Positions 1 through 8,172 of a stretch of 64,000 nt of DNA are shown here, piece by piece. The DNA lies in the NCBI RefSeq assembly GCF_007830295.1, contig NZ_VLKC01000002.1:3089963-3153962 (forward strand), given 5' to 3'. The translations under genes and the position numbers were made by a program. The notes under the pieces are model-generated. The model was not told the origin of the DNA. It searched no databases and saw nothing but the letters and a program-made list of their open reading frames with translations. Each line of letters starts with the position of its first letter. Positions within the stretch are counted from its first letter, which is position 1. This DNA is from Sporomusa sp. KB1 (GTDB lineage: Bacteria; Bacillota; Negativicutes; Sporomusales; Sporomusaceae).

Positions 1-533
1 CGATGGCCCATGAGAAAAGACTCATAACGTTGAGTTGGGAAGGCTGCTACAAAAATGGCCGCACTATGACAGAGGCGCATGCAAAAGAGTTGGACTACGG
101 TACGTTGGCCTTTTATATACGCGATAGCCGTTCCCCAATCTACCTGGGCTGCTTCGCCTGGATCAAATTCAAGGGGGATATGTACCTTTGTTGTCTGCTT
201 TAGCTGACGGACGAATTGACGAATGGTGGAGTATCCACCGGTAAAACCATGTTCTTTGCATAAACGATCATAAATTCGTTTGGCGGTGTGTCGCTGCTTG
301 GGCAGATTATTTTGCCGGTCTTCTTCAAGATAGCTATTAATGATATCTTTGACCGGCCCGATTACTGGAAAACCACGCTGAGGGGTTTTGACGGTCAATG
401 GCATGACCTCTCCTTCAACGTACTTTTTTACAGTATTTCTAGAAATACCGAGCCTTCTGGCAATTTCTCTTTGCGAAAGCCCTTCAACTGCGTAGGCATG
501 TCTGATAAACTGGTATTGATCCACCTCGATCAC
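1..533 (-). CDS. istA: IS21-family transposase IstA, N-terminal part (cut by window edge)
   Basis: DDE transposase of the IS21 family, which works with the ATPase IstB in cut-and-paste transposition. The minus strand is open for 177 codons from a GTG at 533 to the window edge. The N-terminus has the IS21 helix-turn-helix (GLSQREIARRLGIS then RNTVKKYV, about residues 18-38). The segment AAQVDWG near residue 132 carries the first catalytic Asp of the DDE core. GTG was chosen because a perfect AGGAGGT site (complement of 541-548) lies 8 bases upstream. Repeat-like ends lie just beyond at 598-630. The rest of the transposase and istB would lie outside the window, so whether the element is intact cannot be judged. 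Confidence 0.9.
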   Translation of the reverse strand, partial: MIEVDQYQFIRHAYAVEGLSQREIARRLGISRNTVKKYVEGEVMPLTVKTPQRGFPVIGPVKDIINSYLEEDRQNNLPKQRHTAKRIYDRLCKEHGFTGGYSTIRQFVRQLKQTTKVHIPLEFDPGEAAQVDWGTAIAYIKGQRTVVQLFCMRLCHSAAIFVAAFPTQRYESFLMGH

Positions 534-597
534 CTCTAAAACCTCCTGTCGCTTTTGTCTCAGCAACTCTAGCATACAGGATTTTAATGGGGTCGGG

Positions 598-630
598 GTG
601 GCTCATTTTGACATTGTCATTTTGAGCCAC
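598..630. repeat. Imperfect inverted repeat at the end of the IS21-like element
   Basis: Two 16-17 base arms (GTGGCTC...TGACA and TGTCA...GAGCCAC) face each other around 614 and match except in the AT core. A further half-copy (TGGCTCAC) follows at about 632-640. IS21 elements carry several short repeats at their ends as transposase binding sites, and this sits at the expected distance upstream of istA. The exact element boundary and target duplication cannot be fixed from one end. Confidence 0.55.
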
Positions 631-661
631 TTTGGCTCACTTCTAGAATATCATTCACAAC

Positions 662-700
662 AAAATCCTGCATGCTAATGATAAGATGTGCAGGATTTTT
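662..700 (+). terminator. Rho-independent terminator-like hairpin
   Basis: Arms AAAATCCTGCA (662-672) and TGCAGGATTTT (689-699) pair perfectly around a 16-base loop and are followed by a T. The flanking A/T runs make it possible in either direction. It separates the insertion element from the gene at 757. Confidence 0.55.
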
Positions 701-756
701 GCTTATCAAGTATAAGATTAATACTGTAATAAAATTGTAGTTAACCTGGAGGTTAT

Positions 757-1590
757 ATGAAACTAACCGTTTTAGTCGATAATAATACTATAATCGATAG
801 GTATTTTCAGGGGGAGCCCGCAGTATCGTATTTTATAGAATGTGAAGGTAAAAAATATCTGTTTGATACTGGATATTCAGATGTATTCTTAAAAAACGCC
901 AATAAAATGGGTATCGACCTTCTAGCGCTAGATGCGATAATTATTTCACACGGGCACAATGACCACACCTGGGGATTAGGTGAATTATTTCGGTTGTATA
1001 CGGAAGCCACATTTGAAGGTCGTAGGTCGAATTTACCTACTATAATTGCCCATCCAGATGCCTTTTTAGAAAAAAGAGTAAATGGATTACCAATAGGATC
1101 AATGGTTTCTGCAAGTCGGTTACAAAGTGTTTTTTCATTAAACCTTAGTAGAAACCCTGTTAAGATGTCGGATAAATTCATTTTCCTAGGTGAAATTGAA
1201 AGAAGTAATTCATTTGAAGCAATAAATTCAATCGGCGAAACGCTAAAAGCGGGTATATGGCAAGAAGACTTTGTACTGGACGATTCTGCCTTAGTATATA
1301 TGTCTGAGCGGGGGTTAGTAATCATTACAGGCTGTTCCCATTCGGGGATTTGCAATATTATTGAATATGCAAAAAAAGTATGTAATGAAGATAGAATATG
1401 TGATATTATTGGCGGATTTCATCTTTTGAACCCAAGCCATCACCAGTTAATTAATACAGCTGAATACTTAAAAAGACATCAGGTCGGTACTATTCATGCA
1501 TGTCATTGTACGGATATACATTCGAAAATTAGGTTAGCTCAGGTAGTAGATAGTAAGGAAGTTGGCGTAGGACTAGTAGTTGAATATTAG
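757..1590 (+). CDS. MBL-fold metallo-hydrolase (dihydropteridine-type subfamily)
   Basis: Metallo-beta-lactamase-fold enzyme of 277 residues. The family metal-binding motif HGHNDH is at residues 65-70. Further ligands are likely in GCSHSG (about residue 193) and GGFH (about 221), and HACHCTD lies near the C-terminus. The shape resembles archaeal and clostridial enzymes annotated as ribofuranosylaminobenzene 5'-phosphate synthase-like MBL proteins, whose real substrates are mostly unknown. There is no signal peptide, so it is cytoplasmic. ATG follows a good site (CTGGAGGT). It stands alone between the IS21 element and an esterase gene, so context does not suggest a substrate. Confidence 0.85.
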   Translation: MKLTVLVDNNTIIDRYFQGEPAVSYFIECEGKKYLFDTGYSDVFLKNANKMGIDLLALDAIIISHGHNDHTWGLGELFRLYTEATFEGRRSNLPTIIAHPDAFLEKRVNGLPIGSMVSASRLQSVFSLNLSRNPVKMSDKFIFLGEIERSNSFEAINSIGETLKAGIWQEDFVLDDSALVYMSERGLVIITGCSHSGICNIIEYAKKVCNEDRICDIIGGFHLLNPSHHQLINTAEYLKRHQVGTIHACHCTDIHSKIRLAQVVDSKEVGVGLVVEY

Positions 1591-1591
1591 G

Positions 1592-1619
1592 TTTACTGAT
1601 TGTGTGGTATTATTATACT
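1592..1619 (+). promoter_or_regulatory. Putative sigma-70 promoter of the esterase gene
   Basis: TTTACT (1592-1597), a 16-base spacer and TATACT (1614-1619) lie 40 bases before the TTG start at 1659. The -10 is good, the -35 is fair and the spacer is one base short. Confidence 0.4.
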
Positions 1620-1658
1620 GTTATTGTGCTTAAGTAGAACTGCAGGGGGATGTGAGTT

Positions 1659-2474
1659 TTGAGAAAAATAATTGCTGCTATTAGTTTACTAGTAATTGTA
1701 GCATCATTTTACTTTTTGCAAAAAGATATTAATGTTGGCGAGATCGGGAAAAAGGATACAAGTAGTGCAGCTTTAATCACGATGAAGCCAAGTACGTTAG
1801 AAGCTATCGAGAAGTCGGATTCTTTTGTGGAAAAAAGTAATACTTTTACATATAGCGATCAGAAAATGCAATATTTGCTTATCTTTCCTGCTAAATATAC
1901 TCAAACTACACATCGGTGGCCGCTGATTCTATTTTTACATGGAAGTTCATTGCGGGGGCAGGAGCTGGATTTAGTGAAAAGCTATGGGCCTTCTTGGGTT
2001 GCAGAACAACGTACCGAGTTTCCATTCGTTGTTCTTGCACCACAATGTCCCAATGGTGAGGATTGGTCGAATAAGTCAGATCTTTTAGCGGCATTACTTG
2101 ATGATGTTTTTGAAAAATATCGTATAGATCAAGCTAGAGTTTATTTAACTGGAACAAGTATGGGCGGGAACGGAGTGTGGCATCTAGCTGGCCAACATCC
2201 AGAATACTTTGCAGCGATAGCTCCGCTGGCCTCTAGTCCGACAGTTCCTAACAGTTGGAATAACCAGTTGATCTCTATGCCGGTATGGGCTTTTCATGGG
2301 GAAAAAGACTCTGTATGTCCATTGAAAAATGATGAAGCAATGATTAATGCCCTGCGCGGACAAGGCGGTACACCGAGGCTTACGATTTTACCGGGCCAAG
2401 GGCACAATATTGCTGGTGTATATAAGAATAATGAACTCTATGATTGGTTTTTAACCAATACTCGGCAGCAGTGA
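1659..2474 (+). CDS. Membrane-anchored or secreted alpha/beta-hydrolase (esterase / PHB-depolymerase type)
   Basis: Serine hydrolase of 271 residues that probably cleaves ester bonds outside the cytoplasmic membrane. An N-terminal hydrophobic segment (about residues 4-20) is a signal peptide or anchor. The core shows LFLHGSSLRG (about 91-100, oxyanion-hole region), the nucleophile elbow GTSMGG (Ser167), Asp217 in HGEKDS and His249 in GQGHN, a complete Ser-Asp-His triad. This pattern is typical of the Esterase_PHB and feruloyl-esterase-like families. The start is TTG, with AGGGGGA eight bases upstream. The substrate is unknown; feruloyl or acetyl esters of plant polymers are possible. Confidence 0.8.
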   Translation: MRKIIAAISLLVIVASFYFLQKDINVGEIGKKDTSSAALITMKPSTLEAIEKSDSFVEKSNTFTYSDQKMQYLLIFPAKYTQTTHRWPLILFLHGSSLRGQELDLVKSYGPSWVAEQRTEFPFVVLAPQCPNGEDWSNKSDLLAALLDDVFEKYRIDQARVYLTGTSMGGNGVWHLAGQHPEYFAAIAPLASSPTVPNSWNNQLISMPVWAFHGEKDSVCPLKNDEAMINALRGQGGTPRLTILPGQGHNIAGVYKNNELYDWFLTNTRQQ

Positions 2475-2490
2475 GTAACGAAAAGGTAGC

Positions 2491-2576
2491 TGGCAGCATA
2501 TATAATCCAATAGACTGGTGATCTGGGGACGAAGCAGTGTTTGCAAGGGCGCGGGAAGAAATACAGAACTCAAATC
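2491..2576 (+). pseudogene. Decayed fragment of a DUF255 thioredoxin-like gene (copy 1)
   Basis: The bases match the segment coding for [24 protein letters not shown] near the N-terminus of DUF255 (YyaL/SSP411-like) proteins, but with a two-base deletion before NPIDW and an in-frame TGA straight after DW. Related fragments occur at 48351-48422 and 51023-51205. This copy and the one at 48351 share the unusual SGDE in place of WGEE. Confidence 0.6.
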
Positions 2577-2591
2577 GGTCCGGGGAGAGTG

Positions 2592-2687
2592 ATGTATGTT
2601 GTTGAGGCCGGTACCGGACAAGTATTAGCCTCTAAAAGCGTTGTCTCTGATAGTATTGCGCAAGGTATGAGAGTGACATTGCCGTAA
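2592..2687 (+). CDS. Possible 31-residue small protein or gene remnant
   Basis: An ATG with a strong GGGGAGAG site upstream opens a 31-codon frame (starts MYVVEAGTGQ, ends GMRVTLP). I do not recognise it. It follows the DUF255 debris directly and precedes the riboswitch promoter, so it could equally be the tail of a decayed gene. Confidence 0.25.
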   Translation: MYVVEAGTGQVLASKSVVSDSIAQGMRVTLP

Positions 2688-2715
2688 AGAACAAGTAAAG
2701 ATGATTATTGACAAA

Positions 2716-2744
2716 TTGACAAGATATAGATTCACCGGTAAAAT
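2716..2744 (+). promoter_or_regulatory. Sigma-70 promoter of the first exopolysaccharide locus
   Basis: TTGACA (2716-2721), 17 bases and TAAAAT (2739-2744). The same pair of boxes with the same spacing is kept in the duplicate at 20135-20163, which supports its use. A second TTGACA lies at 2708. Transcription would start just before the riboswitch aptamer. Confidence 0.7.
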
Positions 2745-2765
2745 ATAACTAGACAATTAAAGAAA

Positions 2766-2841
2766 TTGGCATACCCGCTGAAAGGCGGCGACGCAAAGCC
2801 GTGGGTCTACCGGCGTAATGCCTATGACTGCCTGGTTGCTC
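2766..2841 (+). promoter_or_regulatory. c-di-GMP-I riboswitch aptamer (GEMM-I), copy 1
   Basis: Structured leader that binds cyclic di-GMP. The hallmarks are visible in order: GGCATACC, a stem closed by a GAAA tetraloop (CCGCT-GAAA-GGCGG), the near-invariant GACGCAAAGCC, GGGTCTA, and the 3' strand TATGACTGCCTGGTTGC. The spacing agrees with the GEMM-I consensus. It controls the polysaccharide locus beginning at 3135. The 3' strand is reused as the left arm of the following terminator, so ligand binding should favour read-through (inference). A covariance-model search against RF01051 would confirm it. Confidence 0.9.
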
Positions 2842-2881
2842 TTACAAATATTTATTTGTGAGTGTTACCAGGCATTTTTGT
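2829..2881 (+). terminator. Riboswitch expression platform: intrinsic terminator
   Basis: TGCCTGGT (2829-2836) pairs with ACCAGGCA (2867-2874), and the stem extends inward through CTTACAAAT/ATTTGTGAG with a few mismatches. A run of T follows at 2875-2879. The left arm overlaps the aptamer 3' strand, making aptamer and terminator mutually exclusive. Confidence 0.8.
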
Positions 2882-2989
2882 TTTCCAGATAATACAGCCT
2901 CAATTTCGTGATGCGAAATTATAAAACATATAGGATAACTGATGACAACGTCGAAATTATAAGGTATTGAGATATAATACATAAAAACA

Positions 2990-3018
2990 TTGACGGTGAG
3001 CAATGTGAAGAATAAAAT
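2990..3018 (+). promoter_or_regulatory. Possible second promoter downstream of the riboswitch terminator
   Basis: TTGACG (2990-2995), 17 bases, TAAAAT (3013-3018), about 115 bases before the start at 3135. If used, it would give c-di-GMP-independent basal transcription. The rest of 2882-3134 holds no gene that I can support. Confidence 0.4.
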
Positions 3019-3134
3019 ATGCATAGAGATAAGCAAAAGAAATATTGCCATTAACACCGATTTTTACATAACTCAGGCAATAACGGCAACTAACGAGTCG
3101 TCACAAAAATGTAGCGATTAACCAGGGGGCCTCA

Positions 3135-4472
3135 ATGGACAAACAGTTAGATTTACATGGCTTATTATCGATTGTAAGGCGCCACCGCAACTGGGTATAC
3201 TCCAGTTTTTGCATCGCGATAATACTTGCTATCATATTAAACTTGATGCCGCCTACATATGAGACAAAGGTTACAATCCGAGTAAAACCGACTGCAAGAA
3301 GTGTGATAGATGCTGGCGGAGCAACATGGCAGTCGGAAGAACTGGCGCGGCAGAAAATGTATACCTTTGCCGAATTAATAAAGAGCCGGTCGGTCGTGGA
3401 AGCTGCGATTGCCAAACTCGGTGCAGATGAACAGGCGTCCCTTCGTTATGAAACTGTTATCGACCGAATTACGGTTCGTCCTTTAAAAGATACGGAGATT
3501 TTAAATACGTTTGTTTTAGCCGGCTCCCCACAGGAAGCACAAAATTTGGCAAACGCGTTGGCGGTCGCTGTTAATGAAATGTCGTTGGATATCGCCCGGG
3601 CGGAAGGGAAAGAAACTCGAATCTTTATCGGGGATCGTTTGGCTGAAAAAAAACGGGAGCTTGATGAAGCGGGAAAAGCATTAGTGGACTATAAAAAAAG
3701 CAACCGGATTGTTGCTCTTACCGAACAGGCCAAGGCGTTTGTGGAACGTCAAGCAATCTTAAAAAAATTGGATACCGAGAATCAATTGGTGCTGGGGGCA
3801 GCGTATGCTAAACAAAAGACGCCCGATATCATTGTCGATACACCTGTTGTGCAGTTGTATCGGAACCGCTTGGCTGAACAAGAGGCCGAATTGGCGGGAC
3901 TGTCGAAAAGTTTGACCGATGAGCATCCGCGGGTGGTTAAGCTTAAGGCTTCCATCGCTGAGAATCAAAAGAGGCTGCAAACTGAACTTATACGCATCGC
4001 AATAGGCGAGGTATCTTTAGGCGAAACCCAGAGAACAAGTTTACAACGCATTACTTCACAGGAAGAAAAAGAATTGGCAAGTCTTCCTGCAACAGAAACC
4101 CAGTTGGCGCGTTTAATGCTTGATTATTCGGTTGCTGAAAGTGCATATGCCACCTTAGCGAAACGCTATGAAGAGGCGCGGATCAGTGAAATCATGGAAT
4201 CGGCTAACCTGCAGGTTATCGACATGGCAGCATTGCCGGAAGACCCGGTAAAGCCTAAAAAAATTTTTAACTTATGTATAGCGGCCATTTTGGGACTTTT
4301 TATCGGAACAATGGCTACATTTTTTGTTGAGTATTTTTATAAAACAATTGATACAGTTGTCGATTTGCAGCATTACTTATCTGTGCCCGTGATTGGTGTT
4401 ATTCCCAGAGTGGGAGCTCATTCCCAAAGGTGGACTGGGAGCAGGAAAGCAGACGGTGAAAATCATGGATAG
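3135..4472 (+). CDS. Polysaccharide chain-length determinant (Wzz/Wzc N-terminal type)
   Basis: Polysaccharide co-polymerase of 445 residues that sets chain length in Wzx/Wzy-dependent export and activates the partner kinase. A Wzz domain with a first membrane segment spans about residues 20-40, followed by a long charged coiled-coil (about 150-330). A GNVR-like stretch (LMLDYSVAESAYATLAKRYEEARI) gives way to a Pro-containing PEDPVKPKK and a second membrane segment (about 378-398). The short cytoplasmic tail has no kinase domain, since the kinase-like protein is the next gene, as in Gram-positive CapA/CapB pairs. ATG follows AGGGGG. It is the first gene of the riboswitch-controlled locus. Confidence 0.88.
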   Translation: MDKQLDLHGLLSIVRRHRNWVYSSFCIAIILAIILNLMPPTYETKVTIRVKPTARSVIDAGGATWQSEELARQKMYTFAELIKSRSVVEAAIAKLGADEQASLRYETVIDRITVRPLKDTEILNTFVLAGSPQEAQNLANALAVAVNEMSLDIARAEGKETRIFIGDRLAEKKRELDEAGKALVDYKKSNRIVALTEQAKAFVERQAILKKLDTENQLVLGAAYAKQKTPDIIVDTPVVQLYRNRLAEQEAELAGLSKSLTDEHPRVVKLKASIAENQKRLQTELIRIAIGEVSLGETQRTSLQRITSQEEKELASLPATETQLARLMLDYSVAESAYATLAKRYEEARISEIMESANLQVIDMAALPEDPVKPKKIFNLCIAAILGLFIGTMATFFVEYFYKTIDTVVDLQHYLSVPVIGVIPRVGAHSQRWTGSRKADGENHG

Positions 4473-5184
4473 GCGGTCACGGATGGACGGGCGGTCACGA
4501 AAGGATAGGCGGTCACGAAAGGATAAGCAGTCACAAGGTAAGCAGGCTCGCTATGTGATTGCAGACAGAGAACAATCTCCGTTTGCGGAGGCATTTCGGG
4601 TTTTGTGCGCCAGCATCCGCGATGCCAAGCCCCAAGGGAAAGTACAGACGGTTTTATTTACCAGTGCTAATTCTGGTGAGGGAGGGGCAATGGTTGCCGT
4701 TAACTCGGCCACGCTGCTGGCGTATGCAGGGTATAAGGTGGTTTTAGTTGATTGCGATCTTCGTGCACCTATCGTGGGTGATATTTTCAAATTAGGAAAT
4801 ACTGGATTGACAAATCTTATTCGGGACGAGGTCTCGCAGGAAGATATTTTACAAGATTCCAGGATTTCCAATTTGAAAGTTGTGACCTGCGGTCCTCTGC
4901 CGTTAGAGTCCGTTACTGTTTTGTCCAATCCCAAAATCCGTGCCTTGTTTGATTATTTGCGTACTCAGGCAGATTATATTTTTCTTACCAGCTCGCCTAT
5001 TTTAATTAAAATGGATGCTGTCATTTCAGATGCCTGTGTTCTGGCTTCAAAAGTAGATGGTGTTGTGCTGGTCGTCGATAGCCGGACCGTAAAACCCCAA
5101 AACGCAAAAAAAGTATTGGAACTGTTACTTGGTGCTAAAGCAAATATTATTGGTACAGTACTGAATGATGTGATGGATTACTGA
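4465..5184 (+). CDS. BY-kinase-like protein (CpsD/CapB family) with degenerate ATP site
   Basis: Partner of the chain-length protein. The family normally is an ATP-dependent tyrosine autokinase. Here Walker A reads SANSGEGGAMVAVNSA, where GxGK(S/T) is expected, so the catalytic Lys and Ser/Thr are missing. Walker A' (VVLVDCDLRAP) is intact, while the Walker B position reads IFLTSSP instead of IIIDTPP. The C-terminus lacks a tyrosine cluster (only a final Tyr). It is probably a pseudokinase or structural partner. I start it at ATG 4465, which overlaps the previous gene by eight bases; an in-frame ATG at 4393 lies inside that gene. The N-terminus holds four near-repeats of a basic hexapeptide (DRRSRK-like). 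Confidence 0.75.
   Translation: MDRRSRMDGRSRKDRRSRKDKQSQGKQARYVIADREQSPFAEAFRVLCASIRDAKPQGKVQTVLFTSANSGEGGAMVAVNSATLLAYAGYKVVLVDCDLRAPIVGDIFKLGNTGLTNLIRDEVSQEDILQDSRISNLKVVTCGPLPLESVTVLSNPKIRALFDYLRTQADYIFLTSSPILIKMDAVISDACVLASKVDGVVLVVDSRTVKPQNAKKVLELLLGAKANIIGTVLNDVMDY
4470..4541 (+). repeat. 18-bp tandem repeat, four units, inside the kinase-like gene
   Basis: Four in-frame 18-base units begin (A/G)GGCGGTCACG or a variant. Units 2 and 3 differ by one base; units 1 and 4 are more diverged. They encode D(R/G)RSR(K/M), giving a strongly basic N-terminal tail. Repeat number could vary by slippage. Confidence 0.7.
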
Positions 5185-5185
5185 T

Positions 5186-6598
5186 ATGAAACAGTTGCCG
5201 AAAAAAATATTGGAAAATTTTGGCGCAGGTTTGATGGGAAGGCTTTCGACCCAAGTTATTTCGTTTATACTGATTATTTATTTGGCGCGGGTATTAGGCC
5301 CGGAGTCTTATGGCGGTATCAGTGTGGTGCTTGCTGTTATAAGCTATTTTAATTTGTTGGCAACCTTTGGATTGCCGGTGGTCGGAATACGCGAAGCGGC
5401 TCGTAAGCAAAACCATTGCGAAGAATCAATAAGTCAAATATTCTCGGTGCGTATTTGCCTGGCCATACTATCTTATTTCTTATTACTTGCTTATGGATGG
5501 TTTTTTATTACCGATACCCACTTGTTTTATTTACTCTTGTTATACGGTCTGACTATGCTGAGTTCTTCATGGTTGCTGGATTGGGCTTTTATTGGGATGG
5601 AAGACTTGCGATCATTGGCTGCTGCGAATGTGATGGGTAGTCTTTGTAGTTGTATATTTATATTGTTGTTAGTTAAAAACGCAGCAGATATTTTCTATAT
5701 TCCGGTTATTATGTTTACGGGATCTGTCCTGTCGTGTACTTTCCTATACCATTTATTCCATAAGGTTCATTCATTGCATTTGAGCTTTACGCTGTTGAAT
5801 TACCGCACAGTATTAAAATTAGCAATGCCTTTTGCCATCACAGGTGGACTATCCCAAGTTTACGAAAACTTCGACATAGTTATGCTGGGATTCATGGTCG
5901 ACCACCAGGAAGCTGGATATTACAGTGTAGCCTATAAAATCGTATCGGTGCTTTCGGGGATTATAGGAATATATAGTCAATCAACCTTTCCGGTAATGAT
6001 TCGCTTACGTGAAAAGAACCCCGGGCTTATGGGAGCCTTTTTAAAACAGAATGTTTACGGCATGTTGTTTTTTATGTTGCCGATTATTACGGGTGGAACT
6101 ATATTAGGGAATAATATCATTGAAACCTTTTTTGGCGAAGCGTACCTGCGAGCCGCAACTCCATTCGTGTTGTTGCTTTACTATATTTTTTTCATGGCGC
6201 TTAGCATTACGCTGGCAAATTGGCTTTTGGCAGTAAATGAAGACAAAAAATATATGGGCATAGTGATAGTTGGCGCCATAATAAATGTCACTGCCAATTT
6301 GGTGTTGATACCACTTTGGAAATCTGCCGGAGCTGCAATGGCCATGATCATCGCTGAGGTGTTCGTGTTTTGTTTCTTGGCAAGTAAGGTTAAAGACTTA
6401 CAGCAAGAAGACTGGGTTGACAAAAAGAAATTCTTTATTTTAGCGGGAAGCTGCATTGGTATGGGAATCTGCATACTTACCATACAAAAGCTGTTTCAAG
6501 TGCATGTCGGTTTCTTGGTCTTTGTCGGGGCGGCACTGTATATTGGCCTATCGTGGCCTTTTTGTGCCAAGTTTTTTAGGAGGACATTTACAGAGTAA
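5186..6598 (+). CDS. Lipid-linked oligosaccharide flippase (Wzx, PST family)
   Basis: Polytopic membrane protein of 470 residues with about 12-14 hydrophobic segments and the opening of polysaccharide flippases (FGAGLMGRLSTQVISF, then IYLARVLGPESYGGISVV). It should move undecaprenyl-linked repeat units across the cytoplasmic membrane. ATG lies one base after the previous stop, and its own stop overlaps the next start (TAATG), so translation is coupled. No obvious Shine-Dalgarno site is present, in keeping with coupling. Confidence 0.9.
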   Translation: MKQLPKKILENFGAGLMGRLSTQVISFILIIYLARVLGPESYGGISVVLAVISYFNLLATFGLPVVGIREAARKQNHCEESISQIFSVRICLAILSYFLLLAYGWFFITDTHLFYLLLLYGLTMLSSSWLLDWAFIGMEDLRSLAAANVMGSLCSCIFILLLVKNAADIFYIPVIMFTGSVLSCTFLYHLFHKVHSLHLSFTLLNYRTVLKLAMPFAITGGLSQVYENFDIVMLGFMVDHQEAGYYSVAYKIVSVLSGIIGIYSQSTFPVMIRLREKNPGLMGAFLKQNVYGMLFFMLPIITGGTILGNNIIETFFGEAYLRAATPFVLLLYYIFFMALSITLANWLLAVNEDKKYMGIVIVGAIINVTANLVLIPLWKSAGAAMAMIIAEVFVFCFLASKVKDLQQEDWVDKKKFFILAGSCIGMGICILTIQKLFQVHVGFLVFVGAALYIGLSWPFCAKFFRRTFTE

Positions 6599-7830
6599 TG
6601 GTGTCTATAGTAGTGGTATTTGCACTGGTGTTATATACGACATTCTCATTTACTCCAATCGCAGCAATTCCCATTTTGGGGAGAACATTAAACATGTCTC
6701 CAGGCGACATGTTTACAATTTTGTTTGTGATTGGTATATTTCTCAAAGCTCTTATTCCAGTACCCAACAAAATAATTAGTCAAAGACCACCAGCAGTGAA
6801 TCGCTTTTTATATGCGTATATATTTTTGGCTGTGGTCTTTTTACTAGCAACATTCCTGTTTTTTTTGACACATAATGAGCTGGTGCCATATTTCGGGCGC
6901 AGTCTGTTTAATTTTTTGCTATGGTGCATTGGTCTGGTATTATTTTATTACGGTTCAGATTCTCAGTTCAAAATTAAAGAGTTGCGGTTAATTGCCTGGC
7001 TGTTGATGGGCTCGCTTGTTGTTGGGGTATTGAGCAATATATTGCTTGACACATCGATAGAAAACTTCTTCAAACTGATTACGGACACGTTCAAATCTGA
7101 CCAAATACGATTGGTGGGGCAGGTGGGTGATCCGAACCAACTGGGTGCGCTTGCCGCATTTTTTTCCACCATCGGCATTATGGGCGTGCTATATGAACAG
7201 CACTATGCTGCCAAATTGGTCTATTCAATATTAACAGCCGGAACCGGACTTATCTTGGTACTTACACAATCGCGGGAATCGGTATTGACCTTATTTGTTG
7301 CAATACTATGCATTTCTATTTTTCTGTTGCGATCCCAGCAGTACGGTAAAGCCTTTGTTATTTTGCTGGGCTTGTCATTGGGCAGTGCATTGGTCCTGAT
7401 TAATATTCCCAGAATAATTGAAACGCTGACGGCAGTGGCAGTTGGCGATTCAAAATATGCACTAAGTGACCGGTGGCAGGTATGGCGCACGGCTTTACAA
7501 ACTATCTCAATGCATCCGTTGGGCATAGGATTTGAGACTATGTATCTTATATCTAATAATACGATTCAGCAGGCTCATAATGCTTTTTTGCAGTCCGCGG
7601 TGCTAGCTGGTTATGTCGGTTTTTTTGTATTTTTAGGTTTTATTATTTGTTTAATAAAACTATTATGGGAACAGAAAAAACTTGTTTCAGATAATTGGAT
7701 GCTTGAAGCATATTTTGTTTTTCTTGTCGGATATCTTGTAACCTCTTTATGGTCAGACCATTTTATTTCATTTTATACTTTTAACGCGGTTTTTTTTGGA
7801 TTCTTAGGATTTGTTGCCTGTGCGCGTTAA
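6598..7830 (+). CDS. O-antigen ligase/polymerase family protein (Wzy-like)
   Basis: Membrane protein of 410 residues with about ten hydrophobic segments. It has the Wzy_C-type signature in the large periplasmic loop: GQVGDPNQLGALAAFF near 177-192, then DRWQVWRTALQTISMHPLGIG and QQAHNAFLQSAVLAGYVG. In a locus with Wzx and a chain-length protein, polymerisation of repeat units is the likely role rather than ligation. The start overlaps the flippase stop. Confidence 0.85.
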   Translation: MVSIVVVFALVLYTTFSFTPIAAIPILGRTLNMSPGDMFTILFVIGIFLKALIPVPNKIISQRPPAVNRFLYAYIFLAVVFLLATFLFFLTHNELVPYFGRSLFNFLLWCIGLVLFYYGSDSQFKIKELRLIAWLLMGSLVVGVLSNILLDTSIENFFKLITDTFKSDQIRLVGQVGDPNQLGALAAFFSTIGIMGVLYEQHYAAKLVYSILTAGTGLILVLTQSRESVLTLFVAILCISIFLLRSQQYGKAFVILLGLSLGSALVLINIPRIIETLTAVAVGDSKYALSDRWQVWRTALQTISMHPLGIGFETMYLISNNTIQQAHNAFLQSAVLAGYVGFFVFLGFIICLIKLLWEQKKLVSDNWMLEAYFVFLVGYLVTSLWSDHFISFYTFNAVFFGFLGFVACAR

Positions 7831-7960
7831 TAGGATCGAATTTTGTCGGATTCGGAAAAAATTTAAACTTTCGGCGGTGTTATAGAGTGTTTGTCGTTGT
7901 ATATAACTAACCATAATGTGCTGATTATATAGAAATTAACACTTTTTTGTCGTTTTATCG

Positions 7961-7989
7961 TTGACATCAAAGAAAGCTGGTTCTATACT
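7961..7989 (+). promoter_or_regulatory. Strong sigma-70 promoter for the glycosyltransferase section
   Basis: Perfect TTGACA (7961-7966), 17-base spacer, TATACT (7984-7989). It gives a leader of about 175 bases before the start at 8173. The 340-base gap 7831-8172 holds no gene, so the locus is probably at least two transcription units, the second not directly under the upstream riboswitch. Confidence 0.75.
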
Positions 7990-8172
7990 AAATATTGGAA
8001 TGTCCAGTTTTTTCAAGAATTGGGAATAGCCCGGGATTTTTTTTATAAAAGCGGGCATAAAGTGTGTTTTCCCTGAAATTCCTAAAAGTTGGCTGCTATT
8101 GCCAAAGTCAGGCAGCAATGTATATGCGAATATAGCCAAGCTTTAACAAGATAAGCGGAAGGCGGGTGATTT

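Noticed and set aside
807..1355. Minus-strand open frame of 182 codons
   Set aside because: Shadow of the MBL-fold gene, whose HGHNDH motif settles the coding strand.
2592..2687. Short frame as the leader peptide of the polysaccharide locus
   Set aside because: It ends before the riboswitch promoter, so it is not on the same transcript; kept only as a low-confidence small gene.
4470..4541. CRISPR-like short tandem repeat
   Set aside because: The units are contiguous 18-base coding repeats without spacers and no cas genes are present.
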